From the NCBI RefSeq assembly GCF_014269025.2, contig NZ_CP077094.1, positions 4,278,001 to 4,342,000 of the forward strand: 64,000 nt of DNA, given 5' to 3'. Source of the stretch: Pseudomonas promysalinigenes (GTDB lineage: Bacteria > Pseudomonadota > Gammaproteobacteria > Pseudomonadales > Pseudomonadaceae). The notes under the pieces are model-generated. The model was not told where the DNA came from. It did no database searches and worked only from the letters and a program-made list of their open reading frames with translations. Shown piece after piece: positions 8,466 to 19,812 of this stretch. The first letter of the stretch is position 1. Every line of letters starts with the position of its first letter. The position numbers and the translations under genes are program-made.

Positions 8466-9250
8466 TCAACGCTCTTCCAGCGCGCCATCAGCTGGCGCAT
8501 CGCTTGCCAGACGTCCGCCTTGCGCTGCGGCTCGTCCATCAACAGTTCAAGGCCCGGCAAAGCCCAGGCATCGCCCAGGCCGTCGACCTTCATGACTTGG
8601 TAATAACCTTCGGCGTCTGCGTTGGCGGCATAGCGCATCGCCGGCAAGCCGACCAGCCACAACAGGCTGCATGCGGACTCTTCCAGGCGCGCCTGAATGA
8701 AGCCCTGCACGAAATCACGTGCAGCATCCGGGCCCTGGTCCATGTTGCCCCGCACCAGGAGCGGCCAACGTACCGGCTCGCCGATGATCTGCGGAGCATC
8801 GGGCAAGCCGGCAGCGCGAAGCATGTCCTTGAGCAGCAGATAGGACGGGTCGCGGCTCTGAAACGGCTGCCCGGTGGCCAGCTCGACCAGCAGCAGGCAA
8901 CTGCCAGCGCGCAACAGCTGCAACGCAAAACGCGGCGGCGCTACCTGCACCGGCCGCGGTGCAGAGGCCTGCGGCTGCGCATCGGTTGGTTTGGCAAGCA
9001 CTTTCGGCGTGCTGGCAGGGCGCGGGATTTCGATTTTCGGGCGCTCCCCGGAGCGTGCCTGGGGCGCGCTCGGCGCCGGGTTGGCCGCGGCGATGCTGGG
9101 CGGCACTTGGACATCGGCTTGCTCGATTGGCGCTTGCGGCAGCAGCAGTTCAGGGCGCGACGGTGCGGCGAACGGCAGTTCAGCGCGCGGCAGCCAATGC
9201 ACCACCTGCATGGCGGAAAGGTAGGCGCGGCGGCGAGGTTCGGTCAGCAA
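8462..9250 (-). CDS. Conserved protein upstream of rimI (unknown function)
   Basis: About 262 residues if it starts at the TTG at 9250 (LLTEPRRRAYLSAM...), or 249 residues from the ATG at 9211. The TTG start is preferred because the peptide before the ATG looks conserved-like and is rich in charged residues; no strong ribosome site decides it. A Pro/Ala-rich linker (about 40-105) separates a short N-terminal part from a globular C-terminal domain (FALQLLRAGSCLLLVELATG... to the end). It is translationally coupled to rimI. Some annotation pipelines call such proteins TonB-like because of the proline-rich linker; I see no TonB C-terminal domain. Confidence 0.72.
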   Translation of the reverse strand: MLTEPRRRAYLSAMQVVHWLPRAELPFAAPSRPELLLPQAPIEQADVQVPPSIAAANPAPSAPQARSGERPKIEIPRPASTPKVLAKPTDAQPQASAPRPVQVAPPRFALQLLRAGSCLLLVELATGQPFQSRDPSYLLLKDMLRAAGLPDAPQIIGEPVRWPLLVRGNMDQGPDAARDFVQGFIQARLEESACSLLWLVGLPAMRYAANADAEGYYQVMKVDGLGDAWALPGLELLMDEPQRKADVWQAMRQLMARWKSVE

Positions 9251-9444
9251 GGCTCGAAGGTCCGGGGCGGAGGTTGGAGGGCATTCTAACGTGTACGCCC
9301 CGGTTTTTGCAGGGCCTGTCCGACCGAGCGCCCAGCTACTACAAATCTCAGGCCAAACACCCCTCATTACAGACCAAGGGGTGAAATCATCCCCCCCGTA
9401 TGCAGTACAATCGCCCCCTTTTACTTGGCAACGAGTAGACGCCA

Positions 9445-10722
9445 ATGATCGAACCCAAGCGCGTCTTGCGCGCCCTAGCCGAACACTGGGCCCTGATAGA
9501 GCCGCTGTGCGAGCGTTTCGACCAGGGCACCCTGAGCCTGGTGGAACTGCGCCAGCAATTGGGCCGCCAGCAAGTCGAAAGCACGCCGCAGGACATTACC
9601 CAGCTGCTCGACGTATGGATCCGCCTGGATATCCTGGTGCCGGTGGCCAAGAGCCCGAACCGATTCGAGCTCAACGCCCAGATTCACGACTTCCTCGCTT
9701 ACTTGCGCCGCGAGCACCGGCTGGGCCTGTGCCTTGAGATCGAAGCCTACCTGCGCCACCTGGAGCGCCTGGCCGGGCACATCCAGGATGCCTTCGACAA
9801 CCGCGACAGCGACGACCTGGCCCGGCAGCTGCGCTTGCTCGACATGCGCGTGCGCGACGTGCTGAAAAAACTCGATAACGACGAGCAGGCCCTGGTCGCC
9901 GTGGCCGAACGGGCCAAGACCAGCAACCGCCAGATCCCGCTGCGCCAGCGTTACGCAGAAGTGCTGGCGACCTGGGACGAGTACGTCGAGCCAATGATTC
10001 AGCTGGTGAACGCCGACGGCGCCTTCGAGCAAGGCGTGCGCAAGGTCGAAACCGTACTGCTGAAGCTGCTTGGCGAGCAGGCGCGCCTTGGCCACTTGGT
10101 CGACGACGACATGCTGCTGCGCACCCACGCACGTATCTTGGAAATGCAGACCAGCGCTCAGCTGACGCTGCGCCACGCCCGCGAACTGCTGCTGCCGCTG
10201 CGCGAAGAAGCGCGCCGGCACAACGCCGTGACCCGTGGCGCCGCCCTGGCGCTGTCGGTGATCCGGCGCAAGGGCCTCGATGCCTTGCCGCAAGCAGCCA
10301 TGCCGTTGTTCACCCGCCCGCAAAGCACCTTCCTGGGCAGTGCCAGCCAGGTCGAGGCCTACGTCTATGCCCTGGCTCGCTTCGAGCCCAAGCCGGCCAA
10401 GTTCCCCAAGGCGCACAAGACCCAGAAAGGCCCGCTACCCCGCGCGCCGCGCACGGTCAAAGAGATGCTCGAACGCTGCGAAGATGCCCTGCCGCTGCCA
10501 GACCTGATGGTCTGGCTGCTTGAGCAGGAGCCAGAAGGCGCCACCGACGAGCTGCTGTACTGGTTCTCGCGCCTCTCGCGGGAAAAGCGCTTTAAGCGCG
10601 AACGCCTGGAACGGCGCGAATACACCACCCAAGAACACCTGGTCAGCTTGCGCTCGTTCGCCCTGACGTCCAGCCGCGAAGCGCAACCTGAAACCAACGC
10701 GAGCCCAGCCAATGCATCTTGA
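9445..10722 (+). CDS. mksF: Condensin subunit MksF (kleisin-like, JetA homologue)
   Basis: 425 residues, largely helical. It begins MIEPKRVLRALAEHWALIEPLCERF and ends in a basic helical region (WFSRLSREKRFKRERLERREYTTQEHL). It is the first gene of a three-gene operon with a mid-size basic partner and a large SMC-like ATPase, the order seen for MksF-MksE-MksB in pseudomonads. MksF is the kleisin-type subunit that bridges the ATPase heads. The ATG at 9445 has only a weak ribosome site. Its end overlaps mksE by 11 bases. Naming follows the convention in which MksB is the SMC-like protein. Confidence 0.88.
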   Translation: MIEPKRVLRALAEHWALIEPLCERFDQGTLSLVELRQQLGRQQVESTPQDITQLLDVWIRLDILVPVAKSPNRFELNAQIHDFLAYLRREHRLGLCLEIEAYLRHLERLAGHIQDAFDNRDSDDLARQLRLLDMRVRDVLKKLDNDEQALVAVAERAKTSNRQIPLRQRYAEVLATWDEYVEPMIQLVNADGAFEQGVRKVETVLLKLLGEQARLGHLVDDDMLLRTHARILEMQTSAQLTLRHARELLLPLREEARRHNAVTRGAALALSVIRRKGLDALPQAAMPLFTRPQSTFLGSASQVEAYVYALARFEPKPAKFPKAHKTQKGPLPRAPRTVKEMLERCEDALPLPDLMVWLLEQEPEGATDELLYWFSRLSREKRFKRERLERREYTTQEHLVSLRSFALTSSREAQPETNASPANAS

Positions 10723-11419
10723 TCTTTCCGAACTGTCCCAGCTCGCGCCGATCTTCCGCGAGCTGTTCAAGGGCTTCCACGTCAGCCGCCGCGACCCTGA
10801 AATGTACGCCCAGCTGTCGAATTTCCAGGACCAGTACCGCACCCTGTTCAAGGCCCTGGGCTTTGAGCTGGTGTGCGACACCCGCGGGTTCTACTATTTC
10901 GTGCCCGAGCAGGCCGCCGCGCAGGTCAACAAGACCGCCCAGCGCCTGTCGCTGTTCACCTTCATCCTGGTCGAACACCTTGCCGACCAGGGCCGTGACC
11001 CGATGGCCGTGCTCGACGGCGGCAGCATAGGCCGCGACGAGCTGCCCTCGCTGCTGGACAAATACCGCGACCTGTTCCTGCAGGCCGAAGTGCAAACCGT
11101 CGAGGAGCTGGAAGAAAAGATCATGCGCCGCATGACTCAGCTCGGCTTCGCCCATGAAGAAGGCGGCATCTACCGCTTCCTGCCGCCGATGCATCGCTTC
11201 CTCGACGTGTGCCTGTCGGTACAGCAGGACCGCGACCTGGCGGCCAGCCTGCACAGCGACCTGCCCTTGCCAACCCCGGTACTGGTGGAGGAGGAAAGCC
11301 CGGAACAACTCAACCGTACCGACGACCCGCTCGACCTTGCGCCGTTCGACGACCAGGAAAGCGAAGAGGACGCCCTGGCCCGGGCCATCCGCGAAGAGCA
11401 ACAGGAGATTGACGCATGA
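10712..11419 (+). CDS. mksE: Condensin subunit MksE (JetB homologue)
   Basis: 235 residues beginning MHLDLSELSQLAPIFRELFKGFHVSR, a winged-helix-type dimer subunit that binds the kleisin MksF. The C-terminal 40 residues are very acidic (EEESPEQLNR...DDQESEEDALARA). Start and stop overlap the genes on either side (11 bases with mksF, ATGA with mksB), so the three proteins are made in a coupled way and in fixed proportion. Confidence 0.88.
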   Translation: MHLDLSELSQLAPIFRELFKGFHVSRRDPEMYAQLSNFQDQYRTLFKALGFELVCDTRGFYYFVPEQAAAQVNKTAQRLSLFTFILVEHLADQGRDPMAVLDGGSIGRDELPSLLDKYRDLFLQAEVQTVEELEEKIMRRMTQLGFAHEEGGIYRFLPPMHRFLDVCLSVQQDRDLAASLHSDLPLPTPVLVEEESPEQLNRTDDPLDLAPFDDQESEEDALARAIREEQQEIDA

Positions 11420-14247
11420 GCCAGGAACGCTACGGCATTAGCCGCTTTGCATTGCTCAACACCGCAGGCTACAGCCTGGGCCTGTTCCCGCTGGAGTACC
11501 CGCTGTCGGTATACGGCGCCAACAACCTGGGTAAATCGGCGTCGATCAACGCCCTGCAGTTCCCGATCCTGGCGCGCATGTCAGACATGAGCTTCGGCAA
11601 ATACAGCCTCGAGCAGTCACGCCGCTTCTACTTCGCCAGCGATACCTCGTACATCCTCTGCGAACTGAACCTGCCCCACGGGCCACACGTGGTCGGCGTG
11701 GTCGGCCGGGGCCCTGGCGGTGGTTTCGGTCACCAGTTCTTCGCCTATAAGGGCGAACTGGACCTGGCCCATTACCAGCAAAACGACACCTGCCTGCGGC
11801 AGAAAGAGCTGTTCACCAACCTCGAGCGCCTGGGCCTGAAGGCCTATGAGCTCAAACCTGATGAGCTGCGCCGGCTGCTGGTCGGCGGTCACACCTCGTG
11901 CCCGCTGGATTTGACCCTGATCCCACTGCGCTCCACCAGCGAACAGAGCCTGAAAACCTTCCGCGCACTGTTCATCAACCTGCTGCACATGCGCGAGATC
12001 ACTGCCGCCAAGCTCAAGCAGCTGTTCCTCGATGCCTTCGAGCACAGCCTGCGCTCGGGCAGCGTCGACTACATCGCTGCCTGTGAAGAAGCCTTCCGCG
12101 ACGTGCGCCGCATGGAGCAGGACTACAACGCCCTGGTAGCCGCCGGCCCACTGGTCGAAGCCCTGGCCGGCGGAGTGGCCCAGCGCGACATCCTGCGCGG
12201 CAAGCTGCACCGCCTTTCGCCGCTGCTCGACAACCTGCTGGGCACTTGGCAGGAATACGCCATGGCGCGCAAGGAAGAGCTGGTGATCCAGGCCGAGCAC
12301 TACCGCAGCGAGCAAGACCGCCTGCAGAACGACCAACGCGGTGGTACTCAGGAGCTGATGCGTCTGGAGCGTGAAATTACCGGTATCCAGCGCTGGCTTG
12401 GCGAACTGTCGGTGCTCAAGCACCGTTTCGCGCTGGTCAACGATGTCAAAGTGCTGGAGCAGCAACTGCTGGCCGCCAAGGACGCCCACGACGAACTGGC
12501 CGGTGCTCTGGCGCAGTCGCGCCAGTTCAGCGCCGAAGACCTCGACGAACGCGTGCGTGACCTGGAAAAACGCCTGAAGCAGGTCAAGCAGCAGCTCGAC
12601 CATGCAGACAACAACAGCTACGCACGCCTGCGTGAAGAATTCTCGCAGCAGGACGTCGACCGCCTTATGCGCCTGTTCAACGGCGCGCTGTTCAGCCTGC
12701 CACTGGGCGAGCGCGGCATAGAGCTCGACGACAGCGACCTGTGGGTGAAATCCCTGGAAGCTGTGCTCGACGGCTTCAAGGGCGAGCGTTTCGAGGCCCC
12801 AGGCCTGTCGATCGACCTTTCCCATATCGACCCACCGGCGTTGCAGGCTCTTGCCGATCGTGCGGCCCTGCGCGACCAGAAGGAACGCCTGGAGAAGGAG
12901 CTCAAGCAGCTCAAGACCCAACAACAGGTCGCCGCCGACCGCACCGCCTCCAAAGCTCAGGCCCAAGCGCTGTATCAGGATGTGCTGGATGCCCAGAAGG
13001 CCCTGGAAGACTACCGTCGCAGCGAAACCCTGAGCGCCGAAGAGCCAGAAAAAATGGAGCAACTGGCGCAGATGGAGGCTGCCCAGGATGAGCTCAAGCG
13101 CTCCAGCGACGCCTTCACCGAGCGCGTCCAGCAACTGTCGGCCAAGCTGCAGTTGGTGGGCCGCCAGATCGGCGACCTGGAGTCTAAGCAGCGCACCCTC
13201 GAAGACGCCCTGCGCCGCCGCCAACTGCTACCGGCCGACCTGCCCTTTGGCACGCCTTACATGGAAGCGGTCGACGACTCCATGGACAACCTGCTGCCGA
13301 TGCTCAACGACTACCAGGACAGCTGGCAGGCTTTGCAACGGGTCGACAACCAGATCGAGGCGCTTTACGCCCAGGTGCGCCTCAAGGGCGTGGCCAAGTT
13401 CGACAGCGAAGACGACATGGAGCGCCGCCTGCAACTGCTGGTCAATGCCTATGCGCACCGCACCGATGAGGCGCTGACCCTGGCCAAGGCGCGCCGCGCC
13501 GCCGTCACCGATATCGCCCGGACCCTGCGCAACATCCGCAGCGACTACGACAGCCTCGAACACCAGCTGGCCCTGTTCAACCGCGAGATCAACAAACGTC
13601 AGGTGTCCAACCTGGAAAGCTTCCGTGTGGTGCTGGCGCCGAACAAGGAAGCGCTCAAGCACATCGACCAGATCATTCACAGTGCCGGCCAGTACGAGGA
13701 AGGCGAGACCCTTTCGGTGTTCGACCTGACCCAAAGCGCCGAACAGGACAACCGCAACGAAGAAGCCAAGGAATACCTGGCGCGCCTGGTAGCGGCCAAC
13801 CACAATCAGCTGGGCTTGAAGGACCTGTTCGAGCTGGCGTTCGAAATCACCAAGGTCAACGGCCAGCCGATCATTCACGCCGACATCGACGGCGCGGCGT
13901 CCAATGGCACCACCATGACCATCAAGGCGCTGACCAACATGTACCTGTTGCTGCACCTGATGGACCGCGACCTGGCCGGGCGCATTCGCTTGCCGTACTA
14001 CCTTGACGAAGCGGCGGACATCGACGAACGCAACCAGGCGGCGCTGCTTGAAACCAGCCTGCAACTGGGCTTCGTGCCGATTCTGGCGAGCGTCAAGCCG
14101 CAGGTGTCGGCACACGTGGCGATCGACCTGGAAGGTGGCAGCGGGCCGAATGGCATCTACATCGACGAGGCGGACTGGAAGTACATCAGCCGGCTGGATG
14201 AAGTTAAGGCGATCGTGCGCGAGGATCAGGCCGAAGCGTTGGCCTGA
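11416..14247 (+). CDS. mksB: Condensin ATPase MksB (SMC-like, JetC homologue)
   Basis: 943-residue SMC-type ATPase. The Walker A motif is GANNLGKS (residues 34-41). A long coiled coil (about 270-780) is interrupted by a small hinge region near 430-500, and the C-terminal head carries Walker B LPYYLDEAADID with catalytic D864-E865. With MksE and MksF it forms a condensin that compacts and segregates DNA. In Wadjet-type plasmid defence the same three subunits work with a Toprim nuclease, MksG/JetD. No such gene follows here; the next gene is convergent creA. This locus is therefore most likely a housekeeping MksBEF. Confidence 0.92.
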   Translation: MSQERYGISRFALLNTAGYSLGLFPLEYPLSVYGANNLGKSASINALQFPILARMSDMSFGKYSLEQSRRFYFASDTSYILCELNLPHGPHVVGVVGRGPGGGFGHQFFAYKGELDLAHYQQNDTCLRQKELFTNLERLGLKAYELKPDELRRLLVGGHTSCPLDLTLIPLRSTSEQSLKTFRALFINLLHMREITAAKLKQLFLDAFEHSLRSGSVDYIAACEEAFRDVRRMEQDYNALVAAGPLVEALAGGVAQRDILRGKLHRLSPLLDNLLGTWQEYAMARKEELVIQAEHYRSEQDRLQNDQRGGTQELMRLEREITGIQRWLGELSVLKHRFALVNDVKVLEQQLLAAKDAHDELAGALAQSRQFSAEDLDERVRDLEKRLKQVKQQLDHADNNSYARLREEFSQQDVDRLMRLFNGALFSLPLGERGIELDDSDLWVKSLEAVLDGFKGERFEAPGLSIDLSHIDPPALQALADRAALRDQKERLEKELKQLKTQQQVAADRTASKAQAQALYQDVLDAQKALEDYRRSETLSAEEPEKMEQLAQMEAAQDELKRSSDAFTERVQQLSAKLQLVGRQIGDLESKQRTLEDALRRRQLLPADLPFGTPYMEAVDDSMDNLLPMLNDYQDSWQALQRVDNQIEALYAQVRLKGVAKFDSEDDMERRLQLLVNAYAHRTDEALTLAKARRAAVTDIARTLRNIRSDYDSLEHQLALFNREINKRQVSNLESFRVVLAPNKEALKHIDQIIHSAGQYEEGETLSVFDLTQSAEQDNRNEEAKEYLARLVAANHNQLGLKDLFELAFEITKVNGQPIIHADIDGAASNGTTMTIKALTNMYLLLHLMDRDLAGRIRLPYYLDEAADIDERNQAALLETSLQLGFVPILASVKPQVSAHVAIDLEGGSGPNGIYIDEADWKYISRLDEVKAIVREDQAEALA

Positions 14248-14261
14248 GATTGAAGTATGGG

Positions 14262-14378
14262 CCGCCCTGCGGCCCATTCGCGGGTGAACCTGCTCGCACC
14301 GGTATTGCACAAGCCGCAAGGGCGGTGCAGTAGCTGTGGGAGCGGATTTTACCCGCGAATCGAGGCCAGCGGCCTTAT
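14262..14378. repeat. Inverted pair of P. putida-type REP elements
   Basis: REP arms CGGCCCATTCGCGGGTGAACC (14270-14290) and the inverted GGATTTTACCCGCGAATCGAG (from about 14344) flank a GC-rich spacer containing GCCGCCCTGCGG and CCGCAAGGGCGG. The pair separates convergent mksB and creA. Confidence 0.75.
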
Positions 14379-14386
14379 CTCTGAGA

Positions 14387-14848
14387 TCACTGAGCCCAGG
14401 GCAGAATCGGGATCGCCGTCACCGCGTTCTGCGGGCTGCCCTCGATCATGCGGTCGCTGTATACCAGGTACACCAACGTGTTGCGCTTCTTGTCGAGAAA
14501 GCGCACCACCTGCATGGTCTTGAACACCAGCGAAGTGCGCTCCTTGAACACTTCGTCGCCATCTTTGAGTTCACCCTTGAAACTGATCGGCCCAACCTGC
14601 CGGCAGGCAATCGAGGCCTCCGCGCGGTCTTCGGCCAGGCCCAGCCCGCCCTTCACGCCACCGGTCTTGGCACGCGACAGGTAGCAGGTCACACCCTCGA
14701 CTTTGGGGTCGTCGAAGGCCTCGACCACGATACGGTCGTTGGGCCCAAGGAACTTGAACACGGTCGATACCTGGCCGATCTCTTCAGCGCCGGCCAGCAT
14801 CGGCAGGGCAAGAGCTGCCAGGGCAAGTACTCGCTTGAACGTTTTCAT
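14387..14848 (-). CDS. creA: CreA family periplasmic protein
   Basis: 153 residues with a signal peptide ([21 protein letters not shown]) followed by [37 protein letters not shown], the characteristic CreA opening. The family is widespread and its function is not settled. The ATG at 14848 overlaps the proB stop (ATGA), so it is the distal gene of a proB-creA pair. In E. coli creA belongs to creABCD; no creBCD genes are present here. Confidence 0.88.
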   Translation of the reverse strand: MKTFKRVLALAALALPMLAGAEEIGQVSTVFKFLGPNDRIVVEAFDDPKVEGVTCYLSRAKTGGVKGGLGLAEDRAEASIACRQVGPISFKGELKDGDEVFKERTSLVFKTMQVVRFLDKKRNTLVYLVYSDRMIEGSPQNAVTAIPILPWAQ

Positions 14849-15963
14849 ACCAGCACCAGGTTGTCGCGGTGGACCAATTCCGGCTCGGCGATATAGCCCA
14901 GCACGGCCTCGATATGATCGGACGGCTGACCGATGATCTTCTGTGCCTCCAGGGCACTGTAGTTGGCCAGGCCACGGGCCACTTCGGCGCCATCGGGGCC
15001 GACGCAGATCACCATCTCGCCACGGCGGAAGCTGCCCTGCACGGTTTTCACACCCACCGGCAGCAGGCTCTTGTTCGCCCCACGCAGCGCCTGCACAGCG
15101 CCAGCGTCGAGCACCAGGGTGCCGCGGGTTTGCAGGTGGCCAGCCAGCCACTGCTTGCGCGCAGCCAGCATGCCGCGCTCAGGCGACAACAATGTCCCCA
15201 GGCGTTCACCAGCTTTCAGACGGTCCAGCACGCGCTCGATGCGGCCACCGATGATGATGGTGTGTGCACCTGAACGGGCCGCCAGCCGCGCCGCTCGCAG
15301 CTTGGTCTGCATACCACCACGGCCCAGCGCACCCCCGGTGCCGCCAGCCACGGCATCGAGCGATGGGTCATCGGCGCGGGCTTCGTAAATCAATTGCGCT
15401 TCGGGGTTGTTGCGCGGGTCGGCATCGAACATGCCGTCGCGGTCGGTGAGAATCACCAGCAGATCGGCTTCTACGAGGTTAGCCACCAGGGCCGCCAGGG
15501 TGTCGTTATCCCCGAAGCGGATCTCGTCGGTGACCACGGTATCGTTCTCGTTGATCACCGGTACCACGCCCAGGTCGACCAAGGTCCGCAGTGTGCTACG
15601 GGCATTGAGGTAACGCTTGCGGTCGGACAGGTCGTCGTGGGTCAGAAGAATTTGCGCGGTGTGCTTGCCATGCTCGCCAAAGCTCGACTCCCAGGCCTGC
15701 ACCAGGCGCATCTGGCCGATCGACGCAGCGGCCTGCAGCTCGTTCATGGCACTGGGTCGCGAAGTCCAGCCCAGCTGGCTCATGCCGGCGGCCACGGCTC
15801 CGGAGGAGACCAGTACCAACTCAACGCCTGCTTCACGCAGCGCGACCATCTGCTCGACCCACACGGCCATGGCGCCGCGGTCCAGGCCCTTGCCATCGGC
15901 GGTCAGCAGGGCACTGCCAATCTTCACGACCCAGCGCTTGGCGCCTGTCACCTTGCTTCGCAT
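14845..15963 (-). CDS. proB: Glutamate 5-kinase
   Basis: 372 residues. Catalyses ATP-dependent phosphorylation of glutamate, the first step of proline synthesis. The amino-acid-kinase domain shows [10 protein letters not shown] (about 11-20), [11 protein letters not shown] (about 49-59), VINENDTV and GTGGMxTK-like [14 protein letters not shown]-terminal PUA domain (about 275-360) completes the long form of the enzyme. The ATG at 15963 has GGAAG upstream and gives the usual length. It lies downstream of obgE, separated from it by a terminator hairpin. Confidence 0.95.
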   Translation of the reverse strand: MRSKVTGAKRWVVKIGSALLTADGKGLDRGAMAVWVEQMVALREAGVELVLVSSGAVAAGMSQLGWTSRPSAMNELQAAASIGQMRLVQAWESSFGEHGKHTAQILLTHDDLSDRKRYLNARSTLRTLVDLGVVPVINENDTVVTDEIRFGDNDTLAALVANLVEADLLVILTDRDGMFDADPRNNPEAQLIYEARADDPSLDAVAGGTGGALGRGGMQTKLRAARLAARSGAHTIIIGGRIERVLDRLKAGERLGTLLSPERGMLAARKQWLAGHLQTRGTLVLDAGAVQALRGANKSLLPVGVKTVQGSFRRGEMVICVGPDGAEVARGLANYSALEAQKIIGQPSDHIEAVLGYIAEPELVHRDNLVLV

Positions 15964-16006
15964 CTTCTTCCAACCTATGTCGAATCTGTAGATACCGTGG
16001 ATACAA

Positions 16007-16032
16007 AAACGCCGCTCATCAGAGCGGCGTTT
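16007..16032 (-). terminator. Terminator after obgE
   Basis: Perfect 11-bp stem AAACGCCGCTC / GAGCGGCGTTT with a 4-base loop, followed on the minus strand by TTTTTG. It lies between obgE and proB and should separate their transcripts at least partly. Confidence 0.85.
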
Positions 16033-16048
16033 AGTGTACTGCAACCAA

Positions 16049-17311
<1,263 letters not shown>

Positions 17312-17322
17312 CTAAAAAACCT

Positions 17323-17410
17323 GAGGCTCTTGCAAAAATGAGCGCGGCGGCCCCGTACGACCGTAGAAACCCACGCCGGCAGCCCATACAAACAGCTTTG
17401 CAAGAGGCTC
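17323..17410. repeat. Inverted repeat between obgE and rpmA
   Basis: GAGGCTCTTGCAAA (17323-17336) and TTTGCAAGAGGCTC (17397-17410) are near-perfect inverted arms with one mismatch, around a 60-base GC-rich spacer. It lies upstream of obgE and downstream of the rpmA terminator, so it could be part of the obgE leader. Confidence 0.5.
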
Positions 17411-17420
17411 ACCACAAACG

Positions 17421-17447
17421 AAAAAGCCCCGTCGCATGACGGGGCTT
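17421..17447 (-). terminator. Terminator of rplU-rpmA
   Basis: Stem AAGCCCCGTC / GACGGGGCTT with loop GCAT, followed on the minus strand by T residues, 18 bases after the rpmA stop. Confidence 0.9.
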
Positions 17448-17464
17448 CTGGAGCGACGTCGCGA

Positions 17465-17722
17465 TTAAGCGGCGACGATGCTCACGTAACGGCGCATGAA
17501 CTCGCCTTTCTTCTCGAACTTGATCACGCCTTCGATCTTGGCGAACAAGGTGTGGTCCTTGCCCATGCCAACGCCGTAGCCAGCGTGGAATTCGGTGCCG
17601 CGCTGACGGACGATGATGTTGCCTGGCTTGATAACCTGGCCGCCATACATCTTCACGCCAAGGCGTTTCGATTCTGAGTCGCGACCGTTACGAGTACTAC
17701 CACCAGCCTTCTTGTGAGCCAT
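17465..17722 (-). CDS. rpmA: 50S ribosomal protein L27
   Basis: 85 residues starting [28 protein letters not shown], the invariant L27 N-terminus that reaches the peptidyl-transferase centre. Length matches the family. It follows rplU by 37 bases on the same strand and is co-transcribed with it. Confidence 0.98.
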
Positions 17723-17759
17723 GGTTCAATTCTCCAATAAATTCAGGGGAACCGGGCGA

Positions 17760-18074
17760 TTAAGCCTGGATACCGGTGATTTTGATCTCGGTGAACCACT
17801 GGCGGTGGCCCATACGCTTCATGTGGTGCTTACGACGACGGAACTTGATGATGCGAACCTTGTCGTGACGGCCTTGCGAAACGACTTCGGCAACCACTTT
17901 AGCGCCGGCGACGACTGGTGCACCGATGGTGACTTCTTCACCGTTGGCAACCAGCAGAACGCGATCGAAAGTCACGGATTCGCCAGTGGCGACTTCCAGT
18001 TTTTCGACCTTGAGGAATTCACCTTCAGCGACTTTGTACTGCTTGCCGCCGGTAACGATTACTGCGTAAGACAT
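17760..18074 (-). CDS. rplU: 50S ribosomal protein L21
   Basis: 104 residues beginning [26 protein letters not shown]. The signature [26 protein letters not shown] binds 23S rRNA. The open frame runs upstream to 18272, but the ATG at 18074 gives the family length and has GGAGAAAT before it. It heads the rplU-rpmA operon and is divergent from ispB across a 244-base region that must hold both promoters. Confidence 0.98.
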   Translation of the reverse strand: MSYAVIVTGGKQYKVAEGEFLKVEKLEVATGESVTFDRVLLVANGEEVTIGAPVVAGAKVVAEVVSQGRHDKVRIIKFRRRKHHMKRMGHRQWFTEIKITGIQA

Positions 18075-18318
18075 GGTATTTCTCCGATAATCCTGCTCAC
18101 CCAGCGCTTTATATGATGAGTATTGGCTGGCATGGCTGCATGGGGCTGGAACGGCCCTGTGCAATTGCGTAAGGCAGGTGCTGCCCAGGAAGTTAGGGTG
18201 CGCGATTGTACGCAACCGTGCTTTTGCTTGCAAGTCCCGCCCCCGGTCTGCGGGCACCGCGCCTTGACACACCGGGGCCTGCGACCTAGCATGCCGCGCA
18301 ACCTCACTGGAGCAGCCG

Positions 18319-19287
18319 ATGCAACCCCAAACCTTCTACCGCGCGGTAGCTGACGATTTCAGCGCCGTCGACGAGATCATCAAGAAGCAGCTGACCTCGC
18401 GCGTGCCGCTGGTATCGAAGATCGGCGACTATATCACGTCGGCTGGCGGCAAGCGCTTGCGTCCGTTGCTGGTGCTGCTATGCGGCAAGGCGCTGGGCCG
18501 CGAAGGCGACGACCTGCGGCTGCTGGCGGCGACCATCGAGTTCCTGCATACCGCCACCCTGCTGCACGACGATGTGGTCGACATGTCAGGCATGCGCCGC
18601 GGCCGCTCCACCGCCAACGCGCTGTGGGGCAACGCGCCGAGCGTGCTGGTGGGCGACTTCCTCTACTCGCGCTCGTTCGAAATGATGGTCGAACTGGGCT
18701 CGATGCCGGTCATGCAGATCTTGTCCAAGGCCACCCGCGTGATCGCCGAGGGCGAAGTATTGCAGCTGTCGCGGGTGCGCGATGCCAGCACCACGGAAGA
18801 GGTCTACATGGACGTCATCCGTGGCAAGACCGCGATGCTGTTCGAAGCCTCGACCCACAGCGCTGCGGCACTGGCCGGTGCTGACCAGGCCCAGCGCGAG
18901 GCCCTGCGCACCTTCGGTGACCACTTGGGCGTGGCGTTCCAGCTGGTCGACGACCTGTTGGACTACGAAGGCGATGCCCAAGCCCTGGGCAAGAACGTCG
19001 GCGACGACCTGGCCGAAGGCAAGCCGACCCTGCCGCTGATCTACACCATGCGCGAGGGCACACCGGAGCAGGCTGCGTTGGTGCGCAAAGCGATCCAAAA
19101 AGGTGGCCTGGAAGACCTGGAGCAGATTCGCGAGGCCGTCGAAGCCTCGGGCGCACTGAAGTACACCGCCGAGCTTGCGCGCGACTATGTCAAGCGCGCC
19201 ATCGCCTGCCTGGAAGTGCTGCCGGCCAGCCAATACCGGGATGCGCTGGTCGAACTGAGCGAGTTCGCGGTCGCCCGCACGCACTGA
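18319..19287 (+). CDS. ispB: Polyprenyl (octa/nonaprenyl) diphosphate synthase
   Basis: 322 residues. All-trans polyprenyl synthase that builds the side chain of ubiquinone from IPP and farnesyl diphosphate. The first Asp-rich motif is [16 protein letters not shown] (about 84-99) and the second [11 protein letters not shown] (about 211-221). [12 protein letters not shown] near residue 44 binds IPP. In Pseudomonas the expected product is the C45 chain of ubiquinone-9, so 'octaprenyl' is only the family name. It is divergent from rplU, as in many gamma-proteobacteria. Confidence 0.94.
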   Translation: MQPQTFYRAVADDFSAVDEIIKKQLTSRVPLVSKIGDYITSAGGKRLRPLLVLLCGKALGREGDDLRLLAATIEFLHTATLLHDDVVDMSGMRRGRSTANALWGNAPSVLVGDFLYSRSFEMMVELGSMPVMQILSKATRVIAEGEVLQLSRVRDASTTEEVYMDVIRGKTAMLFEASTHSAAALAGADQAQREALRTFGDHLGVAFQLVDDLLDYEGDAQALGKNVGDDLAEGKPTLPLIYTMREGTPEQAALVRKAIQKGGLEDLEQIREAVEASGALKYTAELARDYVKRAIACLEVLPASQYRDALVELSEFAVARTH

Positions 19288-19300
19288 CAGCCCTAGCCGT

Positions 19301-19359
19301 CCTCTTCGCGGGTGAACCTGCCCCCACACAAAACGTGGGAGCGGGTTCACCCGCGAAGC
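19301..19359. repeat. Inverted pair of P. putida-type REP elements (compact REPIN)
   Basis: Two REP copies in inverted orientation with almost no spacer: CCTCTTCGCGGGTGAACCTG (19301-19320) and GTGGGAGCGGGTTCACCCGC (19335-19354). They can form a hairpin with about 25 paired bases. The element lies 14 bases after the ispB stop and may also act in 3'-end formation. Confidence 0.85.
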
Positions 19360-19437
19360 TTTTGTACGGGCAAAACATTTCTCGCGCAAAACCTTATACA
19401 ATGTGGGCTTTTAACCCCGTCTGTTTAAGGATACGAA

Positions 19438-19779
19438 GTGAGCACCTTGCCGCCCTGCCCCAAATGCAACTCCGAATACACCTACGAGGATGGCACCCAG
19501 CTGATCTGCCCCGAGTGCGCACACGAATGGTCCGCCAGCGGCGAAGCTGAAGCCGCAAGCGATGACGTGGTGAAGAAGGACTCGGTCGGCAACGTTCTGC
19601 AGGACGGCGATACCGTTACTGTGATCAAGGACCTCAAGGTCAAAGGGTCGTCCCTGGTGGTCAAGGTTGGTACCAAGGTCAAGAACATCCGCCTGTGCGA
19701 TGGCGACCACGACATCGACTGCAAGATCGATGGCATCGGCGCAATGAAGCTGAAGTCGGAATTCGTGCGCAAGGTCTGA
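19438..19779 (+). CDS. yjdM: PhnA/YjdM-like zinc-ribbon protein
   Basis: 113 residues from a GTG start preceded by AAGGA. The N-terminal zinc ribbon has CPKC (residues 7-10) and CPEC (about 25-28). A C-terminal SH3-like domain contains [25 protein letters not shown], the family hallmark. Once linked by name to phosphonate use (phnA), it is not part of the C-P lyase and its function is unclear. No phosphonate genes lie nearby. Confidence 0.88.
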   Translation: MSTLPPCPKCNSEYTYEDGTQLICPECAHEWSASGEAEAASDDVVKKDSVGNVLQDGDTVTVIKDLKVKGSSLVVKVGTKVKNIRLCDGDHDIDCKIDGIGAMKLKSEFVRKV

Positions 19780-19812
19780 TTACAAAATCCGCCAATTGGC
19801 GCTTGCTATTCT

